From contig JAWRHV010000028.1 of NCBI GenBank assembly GCA_040266995.1, positions 12,876-76,875 on the forward strand: 64,000 bases of DNA, read 5' to 3'. Source of the DNA: UBA4312 sp040266995 (lineage in GTDB: Bacteria; Bacillota_I; Bacilli_A; Erysipelotrichales; Erysipelotrichaceae). This document shows positions 34,347-44,077 of the stretch, in pieces. A program made the position numbers and the translations under genes. The notes under the pieces are model-generated. The model did not search any database, had not been told where the DNA came from, and saw only the letters and a list, made by a program, of their open reading frames with translations. Within the stretch, counting starts at the first letter, position 1, and each line of letters opens with the position of its first letter.

Positions 34347-35092
34347 GATAGATCCTCCAATGGAAGCATGTTCAATGCCCAGGTTTTATAAAATGAACTT
34401 TCAAAATGAATACCATCTCCGGCATAGATATCTGCTTTTCCATTTTCTGAAATTTGATTATTGTCGATGTATGTCCAACCGTTTCGTTCACACATCGCCT
34501 TAATTTTTTTATTGTATGCATCTACTTTCTTCCACTCTTCATTGGCCTCGGTTGTTTCCTCGGATGCAGGTATAATCGAATTCACATAGATATGCACATC
34601 CTTTGGACAATGCTTTAAAGCTTCTTTGATCTGGCTTTCATACAGTCCATCAAATCCCCCATCCAACGCATCTAGATTCGAAACGAGATCATTCACACCG
34701 TACGAGAAGAATATATAATGGACCTTCAATGCATCCAATTGATCCAGATAATCGGTAATGCTGTAAACCGTATTACCGCTGTCTGCCAATACACGGCTCT
34801 CTTCAAAAAAGCCATAGGTGGAATATCCCATGGTTCGGGAATCTCCCATCAGAACAAAATCATGATAATAAGAAAATACATCGACGATGCCTTTTTTTGC
34901 CGCCGCCTTGATTTCATCATTATGAAGTTGATTCATCTTCTTGCTGAAACTGTCAACTTCCATTTTTTTCTGTTCTTTGATATAGGCAATCCCATCCAGT
35001 TTCTTCTTGGAAACCGGTTGCTTATCCTGCATAAAAAAGAGCAGACACAAAATACATATTATGTAGATTCCGTATTTTTTAATGAATTCCAT
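34343..35092 (-). CDS. SGNH/GDSL-type hydrolase or acetyltransferase
   Basis: 249 residues with an N-terminal anchor (GIYIICILCLLFFM). SGNH blocks are visible: VLMGDSRTMGY (nucleophile Ser), SYGVNDL (block III Asn), and YAGDGIHFES (Asp-His pair). Probably extracytoplasmic, acting as esterase or transferase for O-acetyl groups. First gene of the cassette; a region of about 125 bp with its own promoter should lie upstream, but I could not single out hexamers. Confidence 0.85.
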   Translation of the reverse strand: MEFIKKYGIYIICILCLLFFMQDKQPVSKKKLDGIAYIKEQKKMEVDSFSKKMNQLHNDEIKAAAKKGIVDVFSYYHDFVLMGDSRTMGYSTYGFFEESRVLADSGNTVYSITDYLDQLDALKVHYIFFSYGVNDLVSNLDALDGGFDGLYESQIKEALKHCPKDVHIYVNSIIPASEETTEANEEWKKVDAYNKKIKAMCERNGWTYIDNNQISENGKADIYAGDGIHFESSFYKTWALNMLPLEDLS

Positions 35093-35198
35093 ACTCTTTA
35101 TTTAACTATTTTTATGCGCATAATTCAACATCAATTCTTTTTTATCAGAAGTGATCCTAAAGAATCTGCGTTATATAAAGTAGATTCTAAACAAAGAA

Positions 35199-35236
35199 AA
35201 AAAACGTTTACAGAGTGTTATCCTCTCCGCAAACGC
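35199..35236 (-). terminator. Terminator overlapping the nfo 3' end
   Basis: Reverse strand CGTTTGCGGAG, loop containing the stop codon, CTCTGTAAACG, then T8. The ascending arm is coding sequence of nfo. Confidence 0.7.
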
Positions 35237-36081
35237 GCAATTTCTTCTTTATAAGGCGCTTTTCCATCTATATATGGCGTCTCCAATATCTTGGTAACCG
35301 ATCGTAAAGCAGGGTGCCATGCAATCCGGGATAGAGCATCAAAACCAATCTGTCCTTTACCTATGTTGGCGTGCCGATCTTTATGGGCGCCTTTCGGATT
35401 TTTTGAATCATTTATGTGAATACATAACAGACGATCTAACGACAGAATGTGATCAAATTGAGTCAACAGTCCATCCACATCCTGTACATCATAACCAGCA
35501 TCATGTACATGGCACGTATCCAGACAAAATCCGATCCGATCTTTTTTGTTCACCCCTTGATAAATAGAAGCCAGCTGTTCAAACGTATATCCACATTCAC
35601 TGCCCTTTCCGGCCATCGTTTCCAACGCGATCTTCACGTTCGTATCATCAAGATCCAGTACCCGGTTCAATCCCTTAATGATCCATTCTATTCCGGTATC
35701 CAGCCCCGCCTTGACATGACTGCCAGGATGCAGCACCAATGTCTTCGCTCCGATGGCTTCCACTCTTTTCAGTTCCTGCGACAAAAAGGTACATCCAAAA
35801 TCATGAATATCCGGTTTTACCGAATTGGCCAGATTGATGATATAAGGCGCATGAACGATCAGTCGTTCTATATCAAAATCGGATTGCTCCATCAATTTCA
35901 TGGATCGTTCGATTTGAAAGATTGCAGGATCTTTTCTTATTGAATTGCTGGGAGGACCGGTATAGATCATGGCTGCATTGCCCCCATAGGAAAGTGCTTC
36001 TTGAATGGAACCATACAAGTATGCCGGCGCTTTCATAGAAACATGACTTCCCAGATAAATGGTATTATTGTTGTTTTTCAC
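35218..36081 (-). CDS. nfo: Endonuclease IV (AP endonuclease)
   Basis: Metal-dependent apurinic/apyrimidinic endonuclease in base excision repair. Family segments LGSHVSM, LVLHPGSH, IALETMAGKG, GFCLDTCHVHDAGYD and HINDSKNPKGAHKDRHANIG supply the three-zinc site. 287 residues is typical. The GTG start at 36081 overlaps the helicase end by 17 nt; no later start keeps the conserved N-terminus. Probably co-transcribed with the helicase, as cshB-nfo are in Bacillus. Confidence 0.94.
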   Translation of the reverse strand: MKNNNNTIYLGSHVSMKAPAYLYGSIQEALSYGGNAAMIYTGPPSNSIRKDPAIFQIERSMKLMEQSDFDIERLIVHAPYIINLANSVKPDIHDFGCTFLSQELKRVEAIGAKTLVLHPGSHVKAGLDTGIEWIIKGLNRVLDLDDTNVKIALETMAGKGSECGYTFEQLASIYQGVNKKDRIGFCLDTCHVHDAGYDVQDVDGLLTQFDHILSLDRLLCIHINDSKNPKGAHKDRHANIGKGQIGFDALSRIAWHPALRSVTKILETPYIDGKAPYKEEIARLRRG

Positions 36082-37372
36082 GCTGTTTCTGAATCGCCCT
36101 TTCTTTTTTCTGTCTTTGAATGTCCTTCCGGATCATCTCTCTTTTCTTTTTTCGTTTTAGCTTTTCAATTTGTTCTCTTTGTTTTTTCTTATAATTTGGT
36201 TTTACCTTTTTTGTTTTCTTTTTGACGATCTTTTCAATTTCCCTCGTCAATTCATCTTTCTTTCCCTTTTTTTCCTTTTTACGTACATCCACAATTTCCT
36301 TTTGTTTAATGTCTTTTTCTACAAAATCAATCCCTTGTTTCTCCAAAGAACGAATGGCATTGCCATCACTTTGCATATACAACGCGATACAAGTTCCATC
36401 TCTTTGCGCACGGCCTGTTCTTCCGGCTCTATGTACATAATATTTCAGATCCTTTGGAAACCCCATGGAAATAACATGTGTGATTCCATCGATATCAATA
36501 CCACGACTGGCAATGTCACTGGCTACAATATATGTCTTTTCATGGGCAGTAATCATCTTTACCGCTTTTTTTCGTTCTCTGGACTCCATGGATCCATGAA
36601 GTTCAACGATATCATATCCATGTTCGCGCATCGCTGCGGCTGTCTGTGCAGCTTGTTCGTTGGTATTGGCAAAGATCAGGCATACATAGGGTTGTATGGC
36701 CGGTAAAACGTCAAACAAACGGTCTATATAGCTTTTATGCTTACAGGAAATCAAATAATGATGGACATCACTTTGAAATTGTTGATTTTCTTCAATCTGG
36801 ATCAGATACGGATCTGTCAGATACTTTTTCAAAAACGGCTGTAATTCCATCGGGATCGTTGCAGAAAACACCATGATCTGTATATGCTCATCCATCTTGG
36901 AAAGGATTTGATCGATATCCTCTAAGAATCCAAATTCCAAAGTCATATCCGCTTCATCGATGATCATCATGGCAGCTGTATCCAGTCGCAGTTCATTGTC
37001 GTTGATGAACAGATCTTTCATACGTCCGGGAGTTCCGATAACGATCTGAGGCTGTTTGACAATGCTCTTTTTTTCCATTCCACCGGTAATCAAGCGTACA
37101 CGCACGTCAAAAGCATCAGCCAGTGGCTTACATCGACTGTAAAGCTGGTAAGCCAGTTCACGGGTAGGTGCAGAAATAACAGCCTGCACCTGATCAACAG
37201 ATGGATCGATCTGATCAAAGACCGCCATAAAAAAAGCGTGGGATTTACCGGATCCGGTGCTGGAAATCCCTATCACATCTCTATATTTCATCGGCCTGTT
37301 TACGATTTCTTTTTGGATGGGTGTCAATACTTTAAAACCCTCCAGTTTCATAATTTTTTCTACCGTATTCAT
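36065..37372 (-). CDS. DEAD-box RNA helicase (CshB-like)
   Basis: ATP-dependent RNA helicase. Motifs in order: Q motif (FKVLTPIQKEIV), motif I SSTGSGKS, Ia PTRELAYQL, II DEAD (IIDEADM), III SAT (VFSATIP), V SDIASRGID, VI HRAGRTGR. The C-terminal 70 residues are extremely Lys/Arg-rich and probably bind RNA. About 435 residues. Synteny with nfo and ispH matches Bacillus cshB. The ATG at 37372 follows GGAGG by 8 nt; the upstream in-frame TTG is rejected. Confidence 0.9.
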   Translation of the reverse strand: MNTVEKIMKLEGFKVLTPIQKEIVNRPMKYRDVIGISSTGSGKSHAFFMAVFDQIDPSVDQVQAVISAPTRELAYQLYSRCKPLADAFDVRVRLITGGMEKKSIVKQPQIVIGTPGRMKDLFINDNELRLDTAAMMIIDEADMTLEFGFLEDIDQILSKMDEHIQIMVFSATIPMELQPFLKKYLTDPYLIQIEENQQFQSDVHHYLISCKHKSYIDRLFDVLPAIQPYVCLIFANTNEQAAQTAAAMREHGYDIVELHGSMESRERKKAVKMITAHEKTYIVASDIASRGIDIDGITHVISMGFPKDLKYYVHRAGRTGRAQRDGTCIALYMQSDGNAIRSLEKQGIDFVEKDIKQKEIVDVRKKEKKGKKDELTREIEKIVKKKTKKVKPNYKKKQREQIEKLKRKKKREMIRKDIQRQKKERAIQKQREKQQ

Positions 37373-37416
37373 ATTTAAATCCTCCAAGGGTCACCCTATA
37401 TTACCACACAAAACAT

Positions 37417-37446
37417 TTGAAAACAAATATCAGTCTGTGGCATAAT
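37417..37446 (+). promoter_or_regulatory. Promoter of ispH, predicting a leaderless transcript
   Basis: TTGAAA (37417-37422), 18 bp, TGG then CATAAT (37441-37446), followed by only 6 nt before the ispH ATG. No SD precedes the ATG. Confidence 0.65.
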
Positions 37447-37452
37447 CATGCC

Positions 37453-38352
37453 ATGAAAGTATTTGAAGTGAAACCGCAAGGATATTGCGGTGGTGTTCGC
37501 CAGGCCATCCAAAAAGCAATCGACTGTCGAAAAGCGTATCCGGAACAGAAGATTACCGTTCTTGGTAATCTGGTCCATAATCAATATGTAAAAAAAGCGT
37601 TGGAACAGCTGGATATCCAAACAGTAGAGGATAGTCGTCGTACCCGATTGGAATTGCTCGATGACATTCATGAAGGCATTGTCATCTTTACAGCACATGG
37701 TGTTCATCCAGATGTCCGAACCAAAGCCAAAGATAAAGGATTGATCGTAGTGGATGCCTCGTGTCCGTTTGTGGTTCAAACGCAGGCAATTGTTTCGCAG
37801 AAATTAAAAGAAGGATACGATGTATTCTATATTGGTAAATACAAACATCCGGAAGCGGAATCCATCTATCTGCTCAGTGATCATGTACATCTGATACAAA
37901 GCGAAAAAGACATCTGCGATATTGCATCCGATAAAATCTTTGTGACAAATCAGACAACCATGTCTATTTACGAGATTGAATCTTTATTTCACGCCATCCG
38001 TGTCAAGTATCCAAGTGCGCAGATCCATGATGAGATTTGTAATGCCACCCGTGTCCGTCAACAGGCAGTGCGAGACCTGGATCCGAACCAAATAGATGCG
38101 TTGATCGTAGTAGGAGACCCTTCCAGCAACAATACCAGAAAACTGGCTTCTACTGCATGGGAAAGCGGGATCCGCACCGTCATCAAAGTACAAAATGTAC
38201 AGGAACTCAATATAGAAGATCTGAAAGGGGCCAAGAAGGTTGCGGTAACCAGCGGTGCCAGCACCCCGGGCTATCTAACAAAACAGATCCTTCGTTTTTT
38301 AACGGATGATTCTCACCAAAAAGAAGAGATATGCATAGATCATATTCTATGA
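37453..38352 (+). CDS. ispH: 4-hydroxy-3-methylbut-2-enyl diphosphate reductase
   Basis: Final enzyme of the MEP pathway, making IPP and DMAPP with a [4Fe-4S] cluster. Cluster cysteines are in QGYCGGV (near residue 12), VDASCPFV and DEICNATRVRQ. 299 residues is normal. ATG 37453 (MKVFEVKPQ) matches family N-termini; an upstream in-frame ATG would sit before the promoter. Likely leaderless. Its 3' end overlaps convergent trmK by 6 bp. Confidence 0.95.
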   Translation: MKVFEVKPQGYCGGVRQAIQKAIDCRKAYPEQKITVLGNLVHNQYVKKALEQLDIQTVEDSRRTRLELLDDIHEGIVIFTAHGVHPDVRTKAKDKGLIVVDASCPFVVQTQAIVSQKLKEGYDVFYIGKYKHPEAESIYLLSDHVHLIQSEKDICDIASDKIFVTNQTTMSIYEIESLFHAIRVKYPSAQIHDEICNATRVRQQAVRDLDPNQIDALIVVGDPSSNNTRKLASTAWESGIRTVIKVQNVQELNIEDLKGAKKVAVTSGASTPGYLTKQILRFLTDDSHQKEEICIDHIL

Positions 38353-38366
38353 CATATCTCTTTTTT
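38326..38366. terminator. Bidirectional terminator between ispH and trmK
   Basis: GAGATATG-CATAG, loop, CTATG-ACATATCTC followed by T7 on the plus strand. The structure contains both stop codons. On the minus strand a shorter T-rich tail follows. Confidence 0.75.
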
Positions 38367-38994
38367 TCAAATATTCGATCCTTTTTATAATATCGTTTCT
38401 TTGCGGTTCTCCCACTTTGTTTAAAAGATTGGTATACTTCTTGATTTCATCATGGATATACGACCGATAATCGGTATCCATCACCGGATTTTTCCCTGTA
38501 ATCATTTCCAGTTCCGTATAATCTTCTCTTTGTTCTGGATCGTAATCGCAAACAATGATCGGATAATAATGACGATCATACACAACTTTTTCATATTTTA
38601 CAAGAAAATGGTGTTCCTGCAGATAGTATCGCAAACTTTCGGTATTCCGATGCGGTGATAAGATATATCGTATCTTTCTTCCGGGATTTCCCTCTTGCAG
38701 GATCTGCTCGATCATCTTTCCACCCATGCCGGCAATGACAACCACATCCACATCATCCGGAAGTCCCTGCAGACCATCCATCAAAAGACAAGAAATCTTA
38801 TCCTGCAATGAAAATTCCTCAATGGACTGTCTGGCATTTTCCAAAGGCTTACTGCCAATGTCGCATGCATATGCTTTGGAAACCCTATTATCGTGTACAG
38901 CTTGACAGGCAATATAAGCGTGATCACATCCGATATCCGCTAAGCATTGTCCATCGATAACGGAAACAATTTCGGCCAGCCGTTTAGAAATCAT
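38347..38994 (-). CDS. trmK: tRNA (adenine(22)-N1)-methyltransferase
   Basis: SAM-dependent methyltransferase for A22 in the D-loop of some tRNAs. Rossmann motif LADIGCDHAYIA (near 18-30) and the TrmK segments AGMGGKMIEQIL and LSPHRNTESLR are present. 215 residues. The start overlaps the rpoD stop by 4 nt (ATGA), so it is translationally coupled, matching the sigA-trmK order of Bacillus. Confidence 0.93.
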   Translation of the reverse strand: MISKRLAEIVSVIDGQCLADIGCDHAYIACQAVHDNRVSKAYACDIGSKPLENARQSIEEFSLQDKISCLLMDGLQGLPDDVDVVVIAGMGGKMIEQILQEGNPGRKIRYILSPHRNTESLRYYLQEHHFLVKYEKVVYDRHYYPIIVCDYDPEQREDYTELEMITGKNPVMDTDYRSYIHDEIKKYTNLLNKVGEPQRNDIIKRIEYLKKRDMS

Positions 38995-40130
38995 GATTTA
39001 ATAAAGTCTTTTAATCGCTTGGAACGATTCGGCTTTTTTAGTTTACGGATCGCTTTCGCCTCAATCTGACGGATCCTTTCACGGGTTACATTAAATTCTT
39101 TTCCTACTTCTTCCAATGTACGTGTACGTCCATCCTCAAGACCGAAACGAAGACGTAATACTTTTTCCTCCCGCTCTGTCAATCCCTGCAGGATGTTATC
39201 AATTTCATCTTTTAACAATTGATTGTTTGTATAATCATCCGGAGATAACGTTTCCTTATCTTCAATAAAGTCTCCCAAATGCGAATCATCCTCTTCTCCG
39301 ATCGGCGTTTCCAGGCTGACCGGATCCAATGCGATCTTCTGGATTTCACGAACCTTGTCCGCTGAAATATTATCCATCTTTTCGGCAATTTCCTCCGGCA
39401 ATGGATCACGCCCCAGATCCTGTACTAACTGTCGCTGGATTCGTGTCAGCTTGTTAATTGTTTCTACCATATGTACCGGGATTCGTATCGTACGAGCCTG
39501 ATCGGCAATGGCACGGGTAATGGATTGACGGATCCACCATGTCGCATACGTAGAAAATTTGAAACCTTTCTTATAATCAAACTTGTCGACAGCTTTGATC
39601 AGCCCACAGTTTCCTTCCTGGATCAGATCCAGAAACAACATACCTCGACCGACATATTTTTTAGCAATGGAAACAACAAGACGTAAATTGGATGAAATCA
39701 ATATTTGTTTTGCCTCTTCATCCCCTTCTTGGATCCTTTTGGCAATCAATGGTTCTTCCTTCGGATCCAGCAAAGGAATCTGACCGATTTCCTTCAAATA
39801 CATTTTTACAGGATCATTGATCTTCGCATGATTGGAATTTGCGAAAGAACGCTCCAACATGGAAATCTCATCATCGATCTCATCGGCTTCTTCCTCATCC
39901 AGATCGATATCTTCATCCAGATCATCCGAATCCAATGTTTGTGAATCCATAAATGTCACATCGTTATCATCGCACCAGTTAAATAATTCATCGATATCAT
40001 CATCTGTCAAATTCAGATCATTGATGGAATCCATAAATTCTTGTTGTGAAATCTGTTCGTTATTCTGACTTAACTCCAACAAGTATTCTTTTCCTTCTTC
40101 GATTGATTTAAATTTTTTCAAAGCTTCCAT
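38991..40130 (-). CDS. rpoD: Primary sigma factor RpoD/SigA
   Basis: Housekeeping sigma factor. Region 1.1-like acidic N-terminus, region 1.2 (INDPVKMYLKEIG), region 2 (core-binding and -10 recognition; GLIKAVDKFDYKKGFKFSTY, WWIRQSITRAI), region 3 and region 4 helix-turn-helix (TLEEVGKEFNVTRERIRQIE). 379 residues is typical of Firmicutes SigA. It starts 1 nt after the dnaG stop, in the dnaG-rpoD macromolecular synthesis operon. Confidence 0.96.
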   Translation of the reverse strand: MEALKKFKSIEEGKEYLLELSQNNEQISQQEFMDSINDLNLTDDDIDELFNWCDDNDVTFMDSQTLDSDDLDEDIDLDEEEADEIDDEISMLERSFANSNHAKINDPVKMYLKEIGQIPLLDPKEEPLIAKRIQEGDEEAKQILISSNLRLVVSIAKKYVGRGMLFLDLIQEGNCGLIKAVDKFDYKKGFKFSTYATWWIRQSITRAIADQARTIRIPVHMVETINKLTRIQRQLVQDLGRDPLPEEIAEKMDNISADKVREIQKIALDPVSLETPIGEEDDSHLGDFIEDKETLSPDDYTNNQLLKDEIDNILQGLTEREEKVLRLRFGLEDGRTRTLEEVGKEFNVTRERIRQIEAKAIRKLKKPNRSKRLKDFIKS

Positions 40131-40131
40131 A

Positions 40132-41883
40132 TTATCTTACTTCCTTTCGCCAGATATTCTTCTTTTCAATGATCAACGCATTTTTCTTCTGAGATAGTTT
40201 TGCTTTTTCAATCGGGTCGGCTACTTCCACAATTTTACGATTCACACCATCAATTTGATCCTGGATCGTACACTCTTTGATTTTTCGTATACTGTCCTGG
40301 AAATATTCGGCATGAAACGTCTGTATCCTCTGCGGGTCGTTCCAAATATCCATTAAAAACGTCCGTATCTCTTCCTCGTCGATCTGCGCCATCAGTAAAT
40401 CCATATCCAATGTATCCTTATGGCGATAAATGTCGTAACAATACAGGGATAACTGCTGACAGCGTTCATCTTTAAAAAAACCAATCTGATTTTTAAAGAG
40501 TTCGGCTGCCGATTTACTAATCAAAATCATGGACAACACAGCTCTTTCTGCTTTATAACGACCGGATTCCGGCAGCTGCATGTAAACAGGCTGTGGTCGG
40601 TTCTGACGGTCTGTTTTTTCCGGCTGTTTTACGGCCAAAGAAGAAAAATCGAATCCCGTCATCGTCTTTATACGTGAAATATAAGCCGTTTTCTCAAATG
40701 TATCACAGGTTGCATCAATGACTGTAAACAATTCCTGTGCGTAGGCTTTTTTATCTTCGTAATTTTCTAAATTGTATTTTGTTAATAAATAATCAAATAA
40801 AAATTCTACAAAGGAGATGGTTCGCGTCACAAAATGAGCCAGTTCCTCTTTCCCCCCGGTATCAAAGATTTCATCCGGATCTTTTCCGGTTGTATTCTTT
40901 ACGATCTGAATCTCCATTCTGGCAGCTATTGCCATATTACCGAATTTATACGTGGCATCCTGCCCGGCTCTGTCTCCATCGTAACAAATAATGACCGGCA
41001 CCTGCATACGACGGATCAAGGCAAGCTGCGCATCCGTACACGCTGTACCCAAACAGGCAACACTTTCATGAATGTCCGCTTTTTCAAATGCGATAACATC
41101 CATCGCTCCTTCCACCAGGATGCAGCGTTGATTCCTGCGTGCAAAAGGCAATGCCCTATGGTAGTTAAAGACAATGTTTCCTTTTTCGTATAATACCGTT
41201 TGGGCTGTATTGATATACTTTGGAGCTTGCGAGGCATCATTGAGCCGACGCGCTGTAAATCCCACAGGATTGCCATGGGCATCATGGATCGGAATCATAA
41301 TACGATCCGAAAAAACCGCACGTCCATTTATGGCCAGGCCCGTTTGTTCCTGCTGTAAATCATCAATATTCTTCGCTTTTAAAAAATTTACGGAAAGCGC
41401 TCCATCCGGGGCATACCCAAACTGAAATCGCTGAATGATATCTTCGTTGATCTTACGTTTCTGTAAATAATCCAAAGCCATAGCTCCTTGTGCCGAATTC
41501 AATTCATACTGCAAAAATTGAATGTAGGAAGAAAGGATCCGATACAAGGGCTCATTTGGATCTGCCTTTTTTTGATAAACCTGTTCCGGTAAGGAAAGCG
41601 GATAGTGAATCAGATCAGCAATTTTATATACAGATTCCGGAAATGAAATCTGTTCCATTCGCTGTACAAAGGTAAATACATTACCGCCCGCGCCACAGAC
41701 GAAACACTTGAAAATCTGTTTATCCTGTGAAATAGAAAGACTTGGATCATGGTCGTCATGAAACGGACACAATGCCGTATAATTCTTTCCTTTTTTCGTC
41801 AAAGAAAGATAATGCGACATAATGTCCACGATGTCTGCCTGTTGGCGGATGGCCTTTAAATCTTCTTCACGAATCCAGCTCAA
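40132..41883 (-). CDS. dnaG: DNA primase
   Basis: Synthesises RNA primers at the replication fork. N-terminal CHC2 zinc finger (C39, H42, C60, C63), Toprim-containing core (LVEGAMDVIA and CYDGDRAGQDA), then a C-terminal helicase-binding domain. 583 residues is normal. The start is TTG at 41881-41883, with GGGAGG 6 nt upstream, and replaces any internal ATG. Upstream glyS ends 14 nt before. Confidence 0.95.
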   Translation of the reverse strand: MSWIREEDLKAIRQQADIVDIMSHYLSLTKKGKNYTALCPFHDDHDPSLSISQDKQIFKCFVCGAGGNVFTFVQRMEQISFPESVYKIADLIHYPLSLPEQVYQKKADPNEPLYRILSSYIQFLQYELNSAQGAMALDYLQKRKINEDIIQRFQFGYAPDGALSVNFLKAKNIDDLQQEQTGLAINGRAVFSDRIMIPIHDAHGNPVGFTARRLNDASQAPKYINTAQTVLYEKGNIVFNYHRALPFARRNQRCILVEGAMDVIAFEKADIHESVACLGTACTDAQLALIRRMQVPVIICYDGDRAGQDATYKFGNMAIAARMEIQIVKNTTGKDPDEIFDTGGKEELAHFVTRTISFVEFLFDYLLTKYNLENYEDKKAYAQELFTVIDATCDTFEKTAYISRIKTMTGFDFSSLAVKQPEKTDRQNRPQPVYMQLPESGRYKAERAVLSMILISKSAAELFKNQIGFFKDERCQQLSLYCYDIYRHKDTLDMDLLMAQIDEEEIRTFLMDIWNDPQRIQTFHAEYFQDSIRKIKECTIQDQIDGVNRKIVEVADPIEKAKLSQKKNALIIEKKNIWRKEVR

Positions 41884-41897
41884 TGGTATCCTCCCTT

Positions 41898-43271
41898 TTA
41901 AAATTGAATTCTTTCGTTAATATAAGCTTCCAGCTGATCCAGAGGGATACGAACCTGCTCCATCGTATCTCTGTCACGAACTGTCACACAATGATCTTCG
42001 GCTGTATCAAAATCAACCGTGATACAGAATGGCGTTCCGATCGCATCCTGGCGACGATAACGTTTCCCGATACTCTGTGCTTCATCGTATGTACATGAAA
42101 AATGTTTTGTTAATTCGTGGAATACTTCCATAGCCGGCTGCTGCAGCTTCTTGGACAACGGCAGTACCGCCGCTTTATACGGAGCCAGATAAGGATGTAA
42201 TTTTAATACCGTTCGTTCTTCCTTCTCCAGTTGTTCTACCGTCAAAGCTTCCGACATAACCGCCAGGATCAAACGTTCCACACCAACGCTTGGTTCGATA
42301 ACATATGGAATGTATTTCTCATTGGATTGTGGATCAAAGTACTCCAACGATTGCTTACTATGTGTCTGGTGAGCTTTTAAGTCAAAATCAGTACGATCGG
42401 CAATTCCCCATAATTCTCCCCATCCGATTGGATCGGAGAAGAAATATTCAATGTCCTTTGTACCGTTGGAATAATGAGCAAGCTCTTCTTTCGCGTGTTC
42501 ACGCAAACGGATATTTTCATCGCTCAGTCCCAGATCTTTTAAGAACTGCACACATTGATCGCAATAATATTCAAACCATTCCAGATCCGTTCCCGGTTTA
42601 CAGAAAAATTCCAATTCCATCTGCTCAAACTCGCGGGTACGGAAAATAAAGTTACCCGGTGTAATTTCATTACGGAATGATTTACCGATCTGACCGATTC
42701 CGAAAGGGATTTTCTTCCGCATGGAACGCTGGACATTTTTAAAGTTGACAAAGATTCCCTGCGCTGTTTCCGGACGTAAATAGATGGCATTCTTGGCATC
42801 TTCCAACACGCCCTGATATGTTTTAAACATCAAGTTAAACTGACGGATCCCGGTAAAGTTCTTTGCGCCACATTTTGGACAACAGATTTCGTGTTCAGCA
42901 ATATAGCTTTCCATCTGCTCATTGCTCCAGCCGGCGCAATTTTCATCCGATGCATCTTCAATCAATTGATCGGCACGAAAACGGCTTTTACACTCTTTGC
43001 AATCCATCAACGGATCACTAAATCCGCCCACATGACCACTGGCTACCCATACATTTGGATTCATTAGAATCGCGCTTTGAACACCAACGTTATTCGGATC
43101 TTCCTGAATAAAGCGTTTCCACCAAGCGTTCTTAATATTATTCTTTAATTCAATACCTAAAGGACCAAAATCCCATGTATTTGATAAACCACCATAAATC
43201 TCCGATCCCTGGTATACAAATCCTGAATTCTTCATGTGTGCAACAATGTCATTAAATGTAGCTTTGCTCAT
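41898..43271 (-). CDS. glyS: Glycyl-tRNA synthetase, dimeric (alpha2) type
   Basis: Class II synthetase charging tRNA-Gly. Motif 2 and 3 segments FRNEITPGNFIFRTREFEQ and EPSVGVERLILAVM are present, with a zinc cluster (CKECKSRF, CCPKCGAKN). 457 residues fits the archaeal/eukaryotic-like single-chain type found in many Firmicutes. AAAGGGG lies before the ATG. Unlike ileS, leuS and tyrS here it has no T-box in its short upstream region. Confidence 0.94.
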   Translation of the reverse strand: MSKATFNDIVAHMKNSGFVYQGSEIYGGLSNTWDFGPLGIELKNNIKNAWWKRFIQEDPNNVGVQSAILMNPNVWVASGHVGGFSDPLMDCKECKSRFRADQLIEDASDENCAGWSNEQMESYIAEHEICCPKCGAKNFTGIRQFNLMFKTYQGVLEDAKNAIYLRPETAQGIFVNFKNVQRSMRKKIPFGIGQIGKSFRNEITPGNFIFRTREFEQMELEFFCKPGTDLEWFEYYCDQCVQFLKDLGLSDENIRLREHAKEELAHYSNGTKDIEYFFSDPIGWGELWGIADRTDFDLKAHQTHSKQSLEYFDPQSNEKYIPYVIEPSVGVERLILAVMSEALTVEQLEKEERTVLKLHPYLAPYKAAVLPLSKKLQQPAMEVFHELTKHFSCTYDEAQSIGKRYRRQDAIGTPFCITVDFDTAEDHCVTVRDRDTMEQVRIPLDQLEAYINERIQF

Positions 43272-43351
43272 TATCCATACCCCTTTTCTTTCATTTAGAC
43301 ATAAAGATATACTTTATAATTATACAACAAATCCTATATAAAAAGAAGTCA

Positions 43352-44077
43352 TTATCGAATCGTTTTCAAAAACTGTAAACTGTGGATGGGAGTATGCATG
43401 TAATACTGGTACCATTCCGCCCATTCCAACAAATCATCCAACGTCCACGTATACGCATCACAGAAGTCTGAAATGCGATCTTCCTTCACATGAAAGAGCG
43501 AATAAATACGGATCATCTGCTCTTTTGTCTGTTTCATAAACTGTCCATGATTGCAATTACGACATAGGAATCCACCCTGTGCAAGCGATAGAGTTTCCAG
43601 GTCTTTTGTCGTACCACAGTGTACACAACCATCGATATACGGAGCGATTCCCTCTTTGATCAAAATTTCCCGTAAACAGATACAAGCCCATGTATACCCA
43701 TTTCCATCCTCCTGATCAAAAGCGTTCCACATTTTTTCAATCGCCATCATCAAAAAAGAATCCATCATATGCGAGCGCAGGATCTCGTGGATCAGCGAAC
43801 AAGCAGTCTGCGCGACCAGATCCTGTGTTATATGATAGTAATATTTCTGCGTGTTCCCATAGAGTAATGAGTAGTATCCGTTTTGTTCATGCAATGTCAT
43901 CGTTACACGAGAAAAAGGCTGACAAATCAATCGATTCTTCGATGTCAGCTTTTGTATGCCTTTGGCCGTAACCACATAGATACCTTGTTCATCGGCAATT
44001 CGAATACGGCCATCATTCTCTTTATAAGGATCATTATCCAGTACCAGCACGTTTTTATTAATCGTCACTGTATTCAT
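43352..44077 (-). CDS. recO: DNA repair protein RecO
   Basis: Recombination mediator that loads RecA with RecR and anneals ssDNA. An N-terminal OB-fold (VLVLDNDPYKENDGRI, YVVTAKGIQKL), a helical middle and a zinc site (CVHCG, FLCRNC) are visible. About 241 residues. The ATG at 44077 overlaps the era end by 20 nt; a TTG three codons upstream is an alternative. Order era-recO-glyS as in Bacillus. Confidence 0.9.
   Translation of the reverse strand: MNTVTINKNVLVLDNDPYKENDGRIRIADEQGIYVVTAKGIQKLTSKNRLICQPFSRVTMTLHEQNGYYSLLYGNTQKYYYHITQDLVAQTACSLIHEILRSHMMDSFLMMAIEKMWNAFDQEDGNGYTWACICLREILIKEGIAPYIDGCVHCGTTKDLETLSLAQGGFLCRNCNHGQFMKQTKEQMIRIYSLFHVKEDRISDFCDAYTWTLDDLLEWAEWYQYYMHTPIHSLQFLKTIR

Noticed and set aside
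35199..35220. cre-like site (TGTAAACG) near the nfo end
   Set aside because: The second half-site is missing and the sequence is explained as a terminator arm.
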